DNA of 45,208 nucleotides, from positions 1 through 45,208 of IMG/VR virus record IMGVR_UViG_3300024346_000133; one strand, 5' to 3'. The notes beneath the pieces are model-generated. The model made no database searches. It was not told the origin of the DNA and saw only the letters and a program-made list of their open reading frames with translations. Positions 31,784 through 40,115 of this stretch are shown here, one piece after another (position 1 is the stretch's first letter; every line of letters starts with the position of its first letter). This DNA is from a virus. The position numbers were made by a program, and so were the translations under genes.

Positions 31784-33721
31784 TTATCTAGAGTTTCTAT
31801 ATCTCTGATATGATAGTGATGGGATTGCATTGTCAATAACTAATGCTAGGTGTGCATCTCTAACCAAAGTTTGGTTTAGAATATTTGAGTGTTGCTCTTC
31901 TTCAATAAGCTTCTTCCAAATACGGATATTTGTCATCTTTAGTTTACCACCGCGTAGTTGGTAACCCTTATCTAGATCCCAGATAAACTTCTGAGTTACT
32001 GGTCTAATTTCGCTAAACTGCAACTCTAGGTTGTTATCACCATCCTGTGGTCTAATGTAGTTCAACTGATCGTTTAGATAGTACATATGTAGACCGATCT
32101 CTAGGAAGTCATTTGATAGATTAACAACTACACCATACCATTCATCGGATCCAAGGATCATATTGTGTAAGAATGTATGTACCTGATTATTTACGATGAA
32201 TTCAAACCTTGTTGAAGAAATTCTCATAGTCAAACCAACACCGAAGCTTTCACCGTTGATGATTGTATATTTTTCATTATCAATGGAATCAAATGTTGGT
32301 GAAAACCAGAATGTGAACGCTAAGTTTTCATCTTGAGACTGTTTAGCCTTTTGTAGATATTCAACTGCGGTTTCATCAAATGTAATCGTACTTAAATCGT
32401 AATGATGCTTAGAGACCACAGTCCATCTGTTCTTTAGGTTGTAATCAACAATCTTAACTTCTGCATTTGCAGATGATCTAACACCATCTTCCCAAATATG
32501 TGAAACGCCTTGTAGTTGCTGTGGCTTTGTTGACTTTGTGTATTCGTCATTAATCTCAGCTCCAAAAATATCTTCAATACCAACAACTAGATTTTCTAGT
32601 TCAGCTTCAGCTGCTGCATTTTTAATAACTGCAGTTCTATCCTGGTATTTAGTAAGCATAACTCTCCAGTATGTATGGTTAACATTAAATTCGTCTGCTA
32701 ACGCAACTGATTTAACTTCATACATTTTATTATTCTTAGGGAAGTACAAGTAGTCTTTTACCCTAGGTCTTTTAAACTGTCCAAATGCTTTTTCAAACTG
32801 GTAGTCTGTGATATGAATTTCAAAGTCCTCGAACCCGATACCAAAAATATCGAATGCCATTGCCTCTGTTGGGAACTCATTATCTGGAACTGATACCTTT
32901 ACATTCTGCTGGTCAACAACATCAAACAAGGAGTACTCCATAAAGATAACATCCTTAGTTCTTTCTCTTGGTGCTGTTCTATAATAACGAACATCCCATC
33001 CAAAAATATCTGATGTGATCTCAGTCAACTGTCTATAAAGATTGCTAGACTTTGTTAATTGATATGGCTTAAAAATATTCGTATCATCAACACACGGCTT
33101 GATATTTGCACAACCAGTATATGAGAACGGGTCCGTGCAATCTAGACAGTATTGTGGGCATGAAACGATTGTACCATCAACTGCTTCAATCGTAAATGTA
33201 ATATCGATTAGAGTAATGGTAGTATTAGCTGATAAGTAGTCTACTTCAGCCTTAATATCTAGGTATACCGGATTTGTTCCATCCCATGTGATAAACATAA
33301 GATCACCCGGGTTCATATCTCTTGTCAATAGCTGAAACTCACTAAACTCTTCGTTTGTATGTGACCATCTATAGTAATATGTGAACTGGTTGTTTACGTT
33401 AGTCTCTAGCATGAACTCAACCATAGATGCTGAGAACAGGGCTGGTGTAGTCAACTCAACGTGTATTGGAGAAACTTGAACCGCTACTTCTAAAAGAGTA
33501 TTACCCACAATGATCTTATCACCTGGGTTTAAATTAAATGAAGTACCGTATCCAGAAACTGTAGTAGACCCTTCGGTAAAGCTTATTTTACCGATAGTAA
33601 AGTCATTTCTTATTCCAGCTAGAATGGCCCAATCGACAACACGAATAATGTTCTCGTATGGCTCAACTAACTTGGCAATAAACTTGTCTCCAATTGCGCT
33701 TGCTGTAGTACCGTTAACCAT
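31784..33721 (-). CDS. Neck protein, gp14-like, with Cys cluster and LamG-like C-terminus
   Basis: 645 aa, far longer than T4 gp14 (256 aa). The FGQFKRPRVKDYLYFPKN and KMYEVKSVALADEF segments (about residues 315-345), then YWRVMLTKYQDRTA, resemble the conserved core of cyanophage neck proteins (PREGDLIYFP, then FEIKFVEH). Residues 188-210 carry five Cys (CPQYCLDC then C then C), suggesting a metal or disulfide cluster. Residues about 430-640 (LAFTFWFSPTFDS, DEWYGVVVNLS, LKMTNIRIW) look like a LamG/concanavalin-like beta sandwich. The neck connects head and tail; the extra domain could attach whiskers or bind glycans. A TATAAATA sits 4 nt before the ATG. Confidence 0.6.
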   Translation of the reverse strand: MVNGTTASAIGDKFIAKLVEPYENIIRVVDWAILAGIRNDFTIGKISFTEGSTTVSGYGTSFNLNPGDKIIVGNTLLEVAVQVSPIHVELTTPALFSASMVEFMLETNVNNQFTYYYRWSHTNEEFSEFQLLTRDMNPGDLMFITWDGTNPVYLDIKAEVDYLSANTTITLIDITFTIEAVDGTIVSCPQYCLDCTDPFSYTGCANIKPCVDDTNIFKPYQLTKSSNLYRQLTEITSDIFGWDVRYYRTAPRERTKDVIFMEYSLFDVVDQQNVKVSVPDNEFPTEAMAFDIFGIGFEDFEIHITDYQFEKAFGQFKRPRVKDYLYFPKNNKMYEVKSVALADEFNVNHTYWRVMLTKYQDRTAVIKNAAAEAELENLVVGIEDIFGAEINDEYTKSTKPQQLQGVSHIWEDGVRSSANAEVKIVDYNLKNRWTVVSKHHYDLSTITFDETAVEYLQKAKQSQDENLAFTFWFSPTFDSIDNEKYTIINGESFGVGLTMRISSTRFEFIVNNQVHTFLHNMILGSDEWYGVVVNLSNDFLEIGLHMYYLNDQLNYIRPQDGDNNLELQFSEIRPVTQKFIWDLDKGYQLRGGKLKMTNIRIWKKLIEEEQHSNILNQTLVRDAHLALVIDNAIPSLSYQRYRNSR

Positions 33722-33757
33722 GCTTTATTTATACCTCAATATTTATGTTGGATGTTA

Positions 33758-34189
33758 TCATGATCCTTGTACTTTCTTGATTTGATCTTGTGGCTTATAA
33801 ACCTCACCAGCAATCCAAGATGCAACAAAACCTGTTAGAGAAACAAAGTAAACTGCTAGATCATTTAGATTAGCCTGGTACCAAATAGCAAACGCTCCGA
33901 CAATAGCCCATAGAACTACCATGGCATAAATCATAACCTCTCTCCTAGAATTTGGACCCGTTTTCATTAAGCCTGTCTTCTCTGAGGGTCTCTTTGATTC
34001 ACTCCAGATATATGTAGCTACGTAAGCAGTGAGTGAACCGAAATAGGCACCTAATTGGCTGAAGTTAACTTCTTTAATTGCGCCAAAAATACCCATCGAT
34101 ACCCAAAGAAGAACTACAATATAAACCAGTTCCTCTCTTTTACCGAATCCACTAAAGAATGCTTTGATCTTCTCTATAATCTTATTCAT
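33758..34189 (-). CDS. Duplicated four-TM membrane protein (holin-like)
   Basis: 143 aa from ATG 34189. It is a tandem repeat of the same two-TM unit: REELVYIVVLLWVSMGIFGA with YFGSLTAYVATYIW, then RREVMIYAMVVLWAIVGAFA with YFVSLTGFVASWI. About four TM segments and a short C-terminal KVQGS tail. A phage-encoded integral membrane protein in a virion operon may act as a second holin, an antiholin or an anti-superinfection protein. It has a late motif 22 nt upstream and precedes the neck gene by 36 nt. Confidence 0.6.
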   Translation of the reverse strand: MNKIIEKIKAFFSGFGKREELVYIVVLLWVSMGIFGAIKEVNFSQLGAYFGSLTAYVATYIWSESKRPSEKTGLMKTGPNSRREVMIYAMVVLWAIVGAFAIWYQANLNDLAVYFVSLTGFVASWIAGEVYKPQDQIKKVQGS

Positions 34190-34210
34190 CAAGAAAGTAA
34201 TCCTTTCTTG

Positions 34211-34218
34211 TATATATC
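34211..34218 (-). promoter_or_regulatory. Late-promoter motif before the membrane protein
   Basis: GATATATACA, 22 nt before the ATG at 34189 and overlapping the stop codon of the 34218 gene. It starts the neck/terminase unit. Confidence 0.6.
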
Positions 34219-34865
34219 TACCAATCTGTGACGAATAAGATGTCTGGATTGTCGCCTTCTAGCTTGTTATCAATAACATCCAGAATGAACGAAAGGATTT
34301 CAGCTGAGGTATCATCTACTGTGTCAGAATTCATTGCCATTTCAATTTGCATAACTAGATCTCTAGTTGCATGTGTCTTATATGGCTTGTCTATAATGAT
34401 ACCAATCTGCTTTAGTGGTTTGTTTATACGATTAATATCCGCCACCGGTAAAAAGTCTGAAAGACGCAAAGTAGCCTTTAATATTTTATAAGAGTATTTG
34501 ATCTGTCTATTACCGCCTTCAAAGTCTTCTACCATTCGACTAAAGCTTCTTGATTTTGAAAGAGACAATTTAATCCACTTAAGGTTTTCAAACTCTTCTA
34601 CAATCTTATCTAAGAAGAAGATGGAAGATGCATCTCGGTGGATTAGTTCAAACGTGGTTGCCTTAATACGCTTAATTTCTCTACCAAAGTTGGAATCCAA
34701 TAACAATTGCATTTGCTCAGGACTGATGATAATAGAATTATCATCTGCCTGTAGATAGTCAAGTTGATTTAGAGCCTTTGTCCAAATCAAGTTATCGTAG
34801 TGGTTAAATTTAAATAGAGTAACGTCGATGACATCACACATTGCAGCAGCGCTATAGACTCTCAT
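34218..34865 (-). CDS. Hypothetical protein near replication genes
   Basis: 215 aa, not recognised. Alpha-rich: an N-terminal part with FKFNHYDNLIWTKAL, a middle with DKIVEEFENLKWIKLSLS and SYKILKATLRLSDFL, and an acidic C-terminus (EILSFILDVIDNKLEGD). One base separates it from the stop of the upstream gene (TAAGATG), so they are coupled. The gene stops within the late motif before the neck genes. It could be a replication or regulatory accessory (context only). Confidence 0.55.
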   Translation of the reverse strand: MRVYSAAAMCDVIDVTLFKFNHYDNLIWTKALNQLDYLQADDNSIIISPEQMQLLLDSNFGREIKRIKATTFELIHRDASSIFFLDKIVEEFENLKWIKLSLSKSRSFSRMVEDFEGGNRQIKYSYKILKATLRLSDFLPVADINRINKPLKQIGIIIDKPYKTHATRDLVMQIEMAMNSDTVDDTSAEILSFILDVIDNKLEGDNPDILFVTDW

Positions 34866-34866
34866 C

Positions 34867-35295
34867 TTAATATACTTTCATGCTATTTTCAATCATCTGC
34901 AAATCAGCATTAAGCTTTTCTGCTGCAAACTGTTGTAGTTCTTTAAACTCTCTTTTACCTATTTCATTGCGCTCCATATAAACACGAATCGCATCATCTG
35001 AAGGTATATATTGATCTTTAGCTTTAGCCACTGCCGGGGCTTTCTTTGTCTTAGTATAGATCCATGCTGGAACTCCCTTGAATCTTTGAGCTACCATATA
35101 CCATGAATCAATTACATTAGAACCCTCGATACCATTAAGATTAAACATATTGGCATTATCTGGAAACTTAATGGCAAAGAATCGATTGATCATAAATGTA
35201 TGGCGCTTTTTAGTGTGTTGCTTAACAAGCTTCCACTCTTTAGGGCGCTCGAACATGATCTTAATAAAATCAAAAAGCTTAGTATCGTCTAACAT
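34867..35295 (-). CDS. Hypothetical protein near replication genes
   Basis: 142 aa, not recognised. It has a beta/aromatic segment EWKLVKQHTKKRHTFMINRF followed by AIKFPDNANMFNLNGIEGSN, then a long C-terminal helical tail (RVYMERNEIGKREFKELQQF). It lies directly behind the RNase H-like exonuclease gene (29-nt gap) and beside gp44, so a small clamp-loader subunit (gp62-like) was considered, but its sequence does not resemble T4 gp62 visibly. Leader AATAAACATG. Confidence 0.55.
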   Translation of the reverse strand: MLDDTKLFDFIKIMFERPKEWKLVKQHTKKRHTFMINRFFAIKFPDNANMFNLNGIEGSNVIDSWYMVAQRFKGVPAWIYTKTKKAPAVAKAKDQYIPSDDAIRVYMERNEIGKREFKELQQFAAEKLNADLQMIENSMKVY

Positions 35296-35324
35296 GTTTA
35301 TTATATGATTTAAACGATATAAGT

Positions 35325-36560
35325 TTAAAATAACTCGTTTAGCTTCTTGGTTTTAGGTTGATCTTGCTTCTTTGACTTATCATCCACTAATTTAAGGCCT
35401 GAGAACGCATCAAACTCGACAGGAGCACCCATCTTATCTCTATCAGTGAAACCAGTACCTTCAAGGATACGTTCCATAGAACTAAGGTTATGGAGATCTG
35501 GTGAGTTATAAGGCTTGCTAATCTCTTTATAGATTGCTTTAAGGATTGACTCAGGAATGGTTCTAACATGAAGCAACATTAGCTGAATGTTCTGCATAAG
35601 ATTGCTCTGAATCTTTTCAATAGTAGAGTTACCTACAACACGATAGATTGCATCACACATCTTCTCACGAGATTCTTTAACAAACAACTGCTCAACCTCA
35701 AACTGTCCAAAGTCCTTCTCATACTGTGATAGAATCTTCTCAGCCTGCTTATCAGTGATTGAATAAGTTCTAATCTTACCGTTAGACATCTTCTTATCGT
35801 AGCTTACTACAGAAGCAATGTTATCACTGCGGTCACCTGTTAAGATCTTTTTAAAGATGAACTCACGGCTCTGGATCTCTTCTACCTTAACACGATTCTT
35901 TTTAGACCATTCGCGAATCTCTGCTTTAACACCGCCTGAAATCGATTCATCACTTGCCATGTTAAACAAGAGATCGTCATTTGACTTCTCTTCTACAGCT
36001 TCTGGCTCTGCAAGAACGTCAGCAAAACCCTCGAATGCAACGAGTGTGCGCTTTGTGTTGTAGTACCAAAGGGTGTAACCGTCAGTTGCTTGAGTATAAT
36101 CTACAAGTTGAATAAGGTCACGATCACCAGTCCATACAATACAGTTCTTACCAAGGTTATTAAGCTCAGTAGACCATGCAAAGAGAATGTCATCTGCCTC
36201 TGCACCATTGGTCTGCTGGACAATAACACCCTGCTTTGCCATGACCTCACGGAATGTATCATAGATACTATAGACAGCATCCCAATTAACAGTTGAGTCG
36301 ACTGTACGGGTTCCCTTGTATTCTGCATCAGGGAACAAGTCCTTACGCCAAGACTTAGAGTCAACGGCAACTACAACCTGGTCAATGAACGGGCGCATCT
36401 TACGAACTTCTGAAGCAAAGTCAATGCACAATTTACGCAAGAACTGCGCTTGCTCTTTCTCTTCTCCTAGCAATACTCCCTTGCTACGAGGCATAACGTA
36501 TAGTCTACTGTAAACAAAGTAGTTACCGTCGATCATTAATGTGTGCTTGCCTAGCTTCAT
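35325..36560 (-). CDS. rnh: 5'-3' exonuclease / RNase H (FEN-like)
   Basis: 411 aa, longer than T4 RNase H (305 aa). FEN-nuclease motifs in order: LMIDGNY (8-14), VVVAVDSKSWRKDLFP then YKGTR (62-84), GAEADDI (119-125), VWTGDRDLIQL (142-152) and a later TGDRSDNI. These bear the conserved acidic residues that bind two Mg ions. It removes RNA primers from Okazaki fragments and chews 5' flaps. The C-terminal tail ends KKLNELF, similar to short clamp-binding motifs (Leu-x-x-Leu-Phe). It has a class 2 promoter 17 nt upstream and lies beside gp44, so replication genes are grouped here. Confidence 0.9.
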   Translation of the reverse strand: MKLGKHTLMIDGNYFVYSRLYVMPRSKGVLLGEEKEQAQFLRKLCIDFASEVRKMRPFIDQVVVAVDSKSWRKDLFPDAEYKGTRTVDSTVNWDAVYSIYDTFREVMAKQGVIVQQTNGAEADDILFAWSTELNNLGKNCIVWTGDRDLIQLVDYTQATDGYTLWYYNTKRTLVAFEGFADVLAEPEAVEEKSNDDLLFNMASDESISGGVKAEIREWSKKNRVKVEEIQSREFIFKKILTGDRSDNIASVVSYDKKMSNGKIRTYSITDKQAEKILSQYEKDFGQFEVEQLFVKESREKMCDAIYRVVGNSTIEKIQSNLMQNIQLMLLHVRTIPESILKAIYKEISKPYNSPDLHNLSSMERILEGTGFTDRDKMGAPVEFDAFSGLKLVDDKSKKQDQPKTKKLNELF

Positions 36561-36576
36561 ACTAAATGTTTTATTT

Positions 36577-36602
36577 TACTAATATACAAAATAAATTTGA
36601 CA
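36577..36602 (-). promoter_or_regulatory. Class 2 promoter before RNase H gene
   Basis: TGTC-N12-TATATTAGTA on the minus strand, 17 nt before the ATG at 36560. The same spacing as at 15392, 17945 and 18171 suggests a shared regulator. Confidence 0.6.
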
Positions 36603-36610
36603 TATGACAA

Positions 36611-37567
36611 TTATTCGCGAATAATTGTTTGAATTTTATACACACAGCTCAGCATTGTGATCACGGGATCTACAACAAAGTTTCTCTGAGCCTGGTGTTC
36701 TGCTACTGTAATAATGATTTGAGGAATAAACCTCACATGTTGTGACTTCTCTTGCTTAATGTATTCAATGAAGTCTTGTCCAAGTGATTGAAGTACTTCA
36801 TCAACGCGATTTGAATAGTCACTAACAAGAACCTTATAGTTCTGTACTGGGTCCATCTGGTTAAAGATTAACTCAAACACATCTTTGTATACTGAGTTAA
36901 AACGTTTAACGTCCTCAATACCGATGTTTGATGTACCTTGTGTTTTATAACCCTGTAGTTTGTTGAGAGTTGATCGAAGATCCGGAAAGTTACGGCGAAC
37001 AAACTCAACTAGGGCATCCTTTTCAATCGACATGTCCTCTGCCTTTGTAACCTCATGGATTCTGCGGATATACTTCTTAGTCAACTCGGCCTCTTCAACC
37101 TTATCAAAGTCAAAGTTAATCACTTCGAAACGACTAAGGATTGGATCCGGCAACTTATTAATATAGTTACATGTTGCAATGAATCGGCTGTTTGATGCAA
37201 ATTGCTCCATAGTAGCACGAAGTGCCTTAAAGAACTGGTCAGATACACCGTCAACCTCATCGAGAATAACAACCTTAAACTTATTTCGGTCGTCAAGAAT
37301 AGACATTGTTGAACAAAAGTCTGTGATTCTTGTACGAATAACATCCACAGAGGTGTCCGTAGATGCATTAATATATAAGTAAGGTAACTCGAATTGATTT
37401 ACAATTGCCTTTGCAGTGGAAGTCTTTCCAGTACCAGGAGAACCCGCAAACAACATGTTTTGTGTGATCCCGTCCTTAAACTTGGCCATTACTCTTTCAG
37501 GAAGAATAAGATGCTCTAGTGTTTTTGGACGATACTTCTCAGTGAAAAGCTGGTTTGTCGATTGCAT
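36611..37567 (-). CDS. gp44: Clamp loader large subunit (gp44-like AAA+ ATPase)
   Basis: 318 aa, the same size as T4 gp44 (319 aa). AAA+ motifs: TEKYRPKTLEHLILPE at the start, Walker A GSPGTGKTS (42-50), Walker B VVILDEVDG (99-107), sensor 1 ATCNY (131-135), and a DPILSRFEVI box with the Arg finger Arg146. It loads the sliding clamp onto primed DNA. The ATG at 37567 is divergent from the plus-strand gene at 37621; the 53-nt gap must contain both promoters. A TATATATTATG start region resembles the late -10. Confidence 0.93.
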   Translation of the reverse strand: MQSTNQLFTEKYRPKTLEHLILPERVMAKFKDGITQNMLFAGSPGTGKTSTAKAIVNQFELPYLYINASTDTSVDVIRTRITDFCSTMSILDDRNKFKVVILDEVDGVSDQFFKALRATMEQFASNSRFIATCNYINKLPDPILSRFEVINFDFDKVEEAELTKKYIRRIHEVTKAEDMSIEKDALVEFVRRNFPDLRSTLNKLQGYKTQGTSNIGIEDVKRFNSVYKDVFELIFNQMDPVQNYKVLVSDYSNRVDEVLQSLGQDFIEYIKQEKSQHVRFIPQIIITVAEHQAQRNFVVDPVITMLSCVYKIQTIIRE

Positions 37568-37620
37568 AATATATAAGTTTACTTAACATTATACGTATAA
37601 GCCCTCGACTTGTTTCATCA

Positions 37621-38124
37621 ATGGCATACTCAAAGAAATACCCTAAGATAGAATACAACCGCGGAGTTCGTGGGAGATTCGGCGTGTCTTTTAAGACCCT
37701 GTTAAAAGGACAGAAGAGATTCATCATGGATCACCATAATATCAAGGAGTTGATTAATGATGAACAGGCACTGAAGGCCATCATGGGTATTTACCGTGGA
37801 ACTAATGACAGTTCAAAGGTTAAACTGTTCTATGACTGGACTGAAGGTGACCTTAAACTAAAGTCAGATCTAAATGAGTCTTACTCAATGGTCGACTGGA
37901 AGTGTGCAATATCTGGAAGACCTATTAAAAGTAAGATGGGCGAATTCGACGCCAAGAACTTTGTACACCCTGAATACTGGGAGTCTTTAGAGGGGTCAAT
38001 CAATCAAAATGTACTTAAGTCTTCACTTGAGTTTCGTCTAAAATGTCAAGAGCTCCTCCTGAATCAACAGAAGGAGCTCATGAAAGTGTTTAAAAAGAAC
38101 GCTAATCCTCGAAAGGAATTATAG
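37621..38124 (+). CDS. Hypothetical plus-strand protein
   Basis: 167 aa, not recognised. Start 37621 (MAYSKKYPKIEYNRGVRGRF) keeps a basic N-terminus; a shorter start at Met36 (37726) is possible. It is charged, with a DWTEGDLKLKSDLNESYSMV segment, a VDWKCAISGRPIKS loop and a helical tail (LKCQELLLNQQKELMKVF). It is one of only two plus-strand genes and shares a divergent intergenic region with gp44. Its stop codon overlaps the stop of the minus-strand gene at 38119 by 6 nt. Confidence 0.6.
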   Translation: MAYSKKYPKIEYNRGVRGRFGVSFKTLLKGQKRFIMDHHNIKELINDEQALKAIMGIYRGTNDSSKVKLFYDWTEGDLKLKSDLNESYSMVDWKCAISGRPIKSKMGEFDAKNFVHPEYWESLEGSINQNVLKSSLEFRLKCQELLLNQQKELMKVFKKNANPRKEL

Positions 38125-40020
38125 GCCTGCTTGACCCTTTGCTAGTGCAGCGAACTTTTCTCTAACAGAAATATTCATAACAGGATTGATACCCTCGTTT
38201 AGAGAAGTTCTCATTTCCTTAGTTGTGATTTCTGTATTGATCTTTTGATATAGTGCAGTGTTATCAAGCTGCCACTCCTCTTTCTCGTGGATGTAAACAA
38301 CTAGATCTTCCATACCAGCGTTAAGAGCTCTTACAATTAGAGATTCCTTTGGAGTAAGAATCTTCTCTAGCTTCTGTCTTTCAGCCGATAGTGCTGCAGT
38401 GATCATTGCAATCTTATCTTTAGACGCTTTGTCAGAATTCTTAGCAAGATCTTGAATCGCTTGCTCATATTCAGCAATCTTAGCCTTAATAGCCTTAGCT
38501 TCAGGAGTCTCTTCTACTTTAGTTGTTGTAGCTGGGGCTGGAGCTGGAATTGGTTCCTCAGATGGCTTTGGAGCTGGGGCTGGAGCTGCTTTCAAATCTG
38601 TAAGCTTCTTTTGAGCTGCCATAACCTTACCTTGTAGGTCTTGAACACCTGCTGTATCGCCTTGTGTTGACTTGATTCTCATCTGAAGATCTAGAATATT
38701 AAGATCTGCTTGAGCTAGTACAACCTTATCAGCCTTATCGATATTGCCTTTAGCCTCTTTAGCTGCATCAAGTTCGTTCTTAAGTGCAACAAGTTCGTCG
38801 TCACCTTTAACATCAACCTCTTGATCTGCCGCAGCATCTTTAAATTGTTGCATTGCAACAATCTCTTCTTCTTGGCGTCTCTTAAGATCTTCCATTCTCT
38901 GACCAAGATCTTTCTTCTTACCTGGATCGTCAGATAGACCTGTCATGTGCTTGATAAGAGCCATTTGACCGTCCATTCTTGCAACATCAACTGCTTTATT
39001 AACATAAGGAGTCTTATCCTTAATTCTGTCCATAAGCATTGCTTGAAGTTCTTTAATCTGATCTTCAATCATTTTCTTCTTAAGGTTTAGAGCAGAAACT
39101 TTATCAGCTACTTCAGCAGATCTACCTAGGTTTGAAGCAGCAAAGCCAAGATCGAATGCATTCATCTTCATTTGGTTGATTCTCTTTTGAATCTTGATGA
39201 ACTTGCTAGCACCTCTCAACCAGTCGATAATACCTTCATTTACTAGCATCTCAGTGATTTCTAGATCTTCGAAGTTCTTAAGTGTTTTGTTATATAGTGA
39301 TTCGTTGCTGCCGGCAGTTGCTTCTGGCTTTTCGTAAGGCATCTTACCGTTCATGTCGTTTTTCTTACCCTTTGTCTTTTCCTTCTTTTCCTTGTTCATG
39401 CCAGATTCTTTTTCTAGCTTTTTAAGTGCAGCATTTTCATCCTTTAGTCTAGTTGCAACCTCTTTCATTCTCTTCTTAAGGTCTGCAGTTTTATTTGGAT
39501 CGTCAGATAGACCTGACATGTGCTTAATAAGTTCGAATTGACCTTCTAGCTTAGTCTTGCTAAGTACTTTTTTAACATATGGACCTCTTTCTGTAGACTT
39601 ATCATCTACCATTTTCTGAAGTTCTTTTACTTGAATGTCAACTGCCTTCTTTTTATCTTTTGCAGCTGCTTTTCTATTTGGATCTTTTTCAGCCATTGCG
39701 GCCATTTGAAGATCCGCAGAGTTCATTTTCATTTGGTTAATTCTCTTCTGCATCTTTCTAAACTTACCAGCGTATAGTAACCAGTCAGCAACCTTAGATG
39801 GACCTTCTTTACCTGCTTCAACAACTGAAAATTCAGTAGATTCTAGATCTTCAACAATAGAATTAGAAAGAGTTTCAAGTGAATTAATAATAGTATCTAC
39901 GTCTTTAATGATTATTTCTCTAGAAACAGCTGGAGCATCTACTACAACTGGAGACTCTTCATTAACGTTGTTCATGAATTGCTCATGCAACATGATAGAC
40001 TTCCTTAGATTTAATTTCAT
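38119..40020 (-). CDS. Coiled-coil virion/core-type protein with duplicated domain
   Basis: 633 aa. Two homologous ~125-residue domains: residues about 80-210 (WLLYAGKFRKMQKRINQMKM and LIKHMSGLSDDPN) and about 260-400 (WLRGASKFIKIQKRINQMKM and LIKHMTGLSDDPGKK). Both are helical and very charged. A linker rich in Ala/Pro (APAPAPKPSEEPIPAPAPA) follows, then a helical end. The N-terminus SIMLHEQFMNNVNEES resembles the capsid-targeting-like starts of the 31095 and 43927 proteins; Met10 has an AAGGAAG before it and may be the real start. It follows the capsid gene after a terminator and a GATATATA motif (32 nt), so it is probably a late head-internal protein. Confidence 0.6.
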   Translation of the reverse strand: MKLNLRKSIMLHEQFMNNVNEESPVVVDAPAVSREIIIKDVDTIINSLETLSNSIVEDLESTEFSVVEAGKEGPSKVADWLLYAGKFRKMQKRINQMKMNSADLQMAAMAEKDPNRKAAAKDKKKAVDIQVKELQKMVDDKSTERGPYVKKVLSKTKLEGQFELIKHMSGLSDDPNKTADLKKRMKEVATRLKDENAALKKLEKESGMNKEKKEKTKGKKNDMNGKMPYEKPEATAGSNESLYNKTLKNFEDLEITEMLVNEGIIDWLRGASKFIKIQKRINQMKMNAFDLGFAASNLGRSAEVADKVSALNLKKKMIEDQIKELQAMLMDRIKDKTPYVNKAVDVARMDGQMALIKHMTGLSDDPGKKKDLGQRMEDLKRRQEEEIVAMQQFKDAAADQEVDVKGDDELVALKNELDAAKEAKGNIDKADKVVLAQADLNILDLQMRIKSTQGDTAGVQDLQGKVMAAQKKLTDLKAAPAPAPKPSEEPIPAPAPATTTKVEETPEAKAIKAKIAEYEQAIQDLAKNSDKASKDKIAMITAALSAERQKLEKILTPKESLIVRALNAGMEDLVVYIHEKEEWQLDNTALYQKINTEITTKEMRTSLNEGINPVMNISVREKFAALAKGQAGL

Positions 40021-40051
40021 ATTTTTGATTTATATTTTAACAATCTTAAAC

Positions 40052-40059
40052 TATATATC
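40052..40059 (-). promoter_or_regulatory. Late-promoter motif before 38119-40020
   Basis: GATATATAGT on the minus strand, 32 nt before the ATG at 40020 and 3 nt after the gp23 terminator. Confidence 0.6.
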
Positions 40060-40061
40060 AT

Positions 40062-40091
40062 AAAAAAAGGGACGCATTTCTGCGTCCCTTT
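40062..40091 (-). terminator. Terminator of the major capsid gene
   Basis: AAAGGGACGCA, loop GAAA, TGCGTCCCTTT then TTTTATG on the minus strand, 25 nt past the gp23 stop at 40116. Confidence 0.95.
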
Positions 40092-40115
40092 AAGGATATT
40101 AGTGTAATTCTAAGA

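Noticed and set aside
33726-33733. TATAAATA before the neck gene as its promoter
   Set aside because: Only 4 nt separate it from the ATG; more likely part of the A-rich translation leader AATAAAGC.
34867-35295. gp62 (clamp-loader small subunit) identity
   Set aside because: Position fits, but no visible similarity to the T4 sequence; left as hypothetical.
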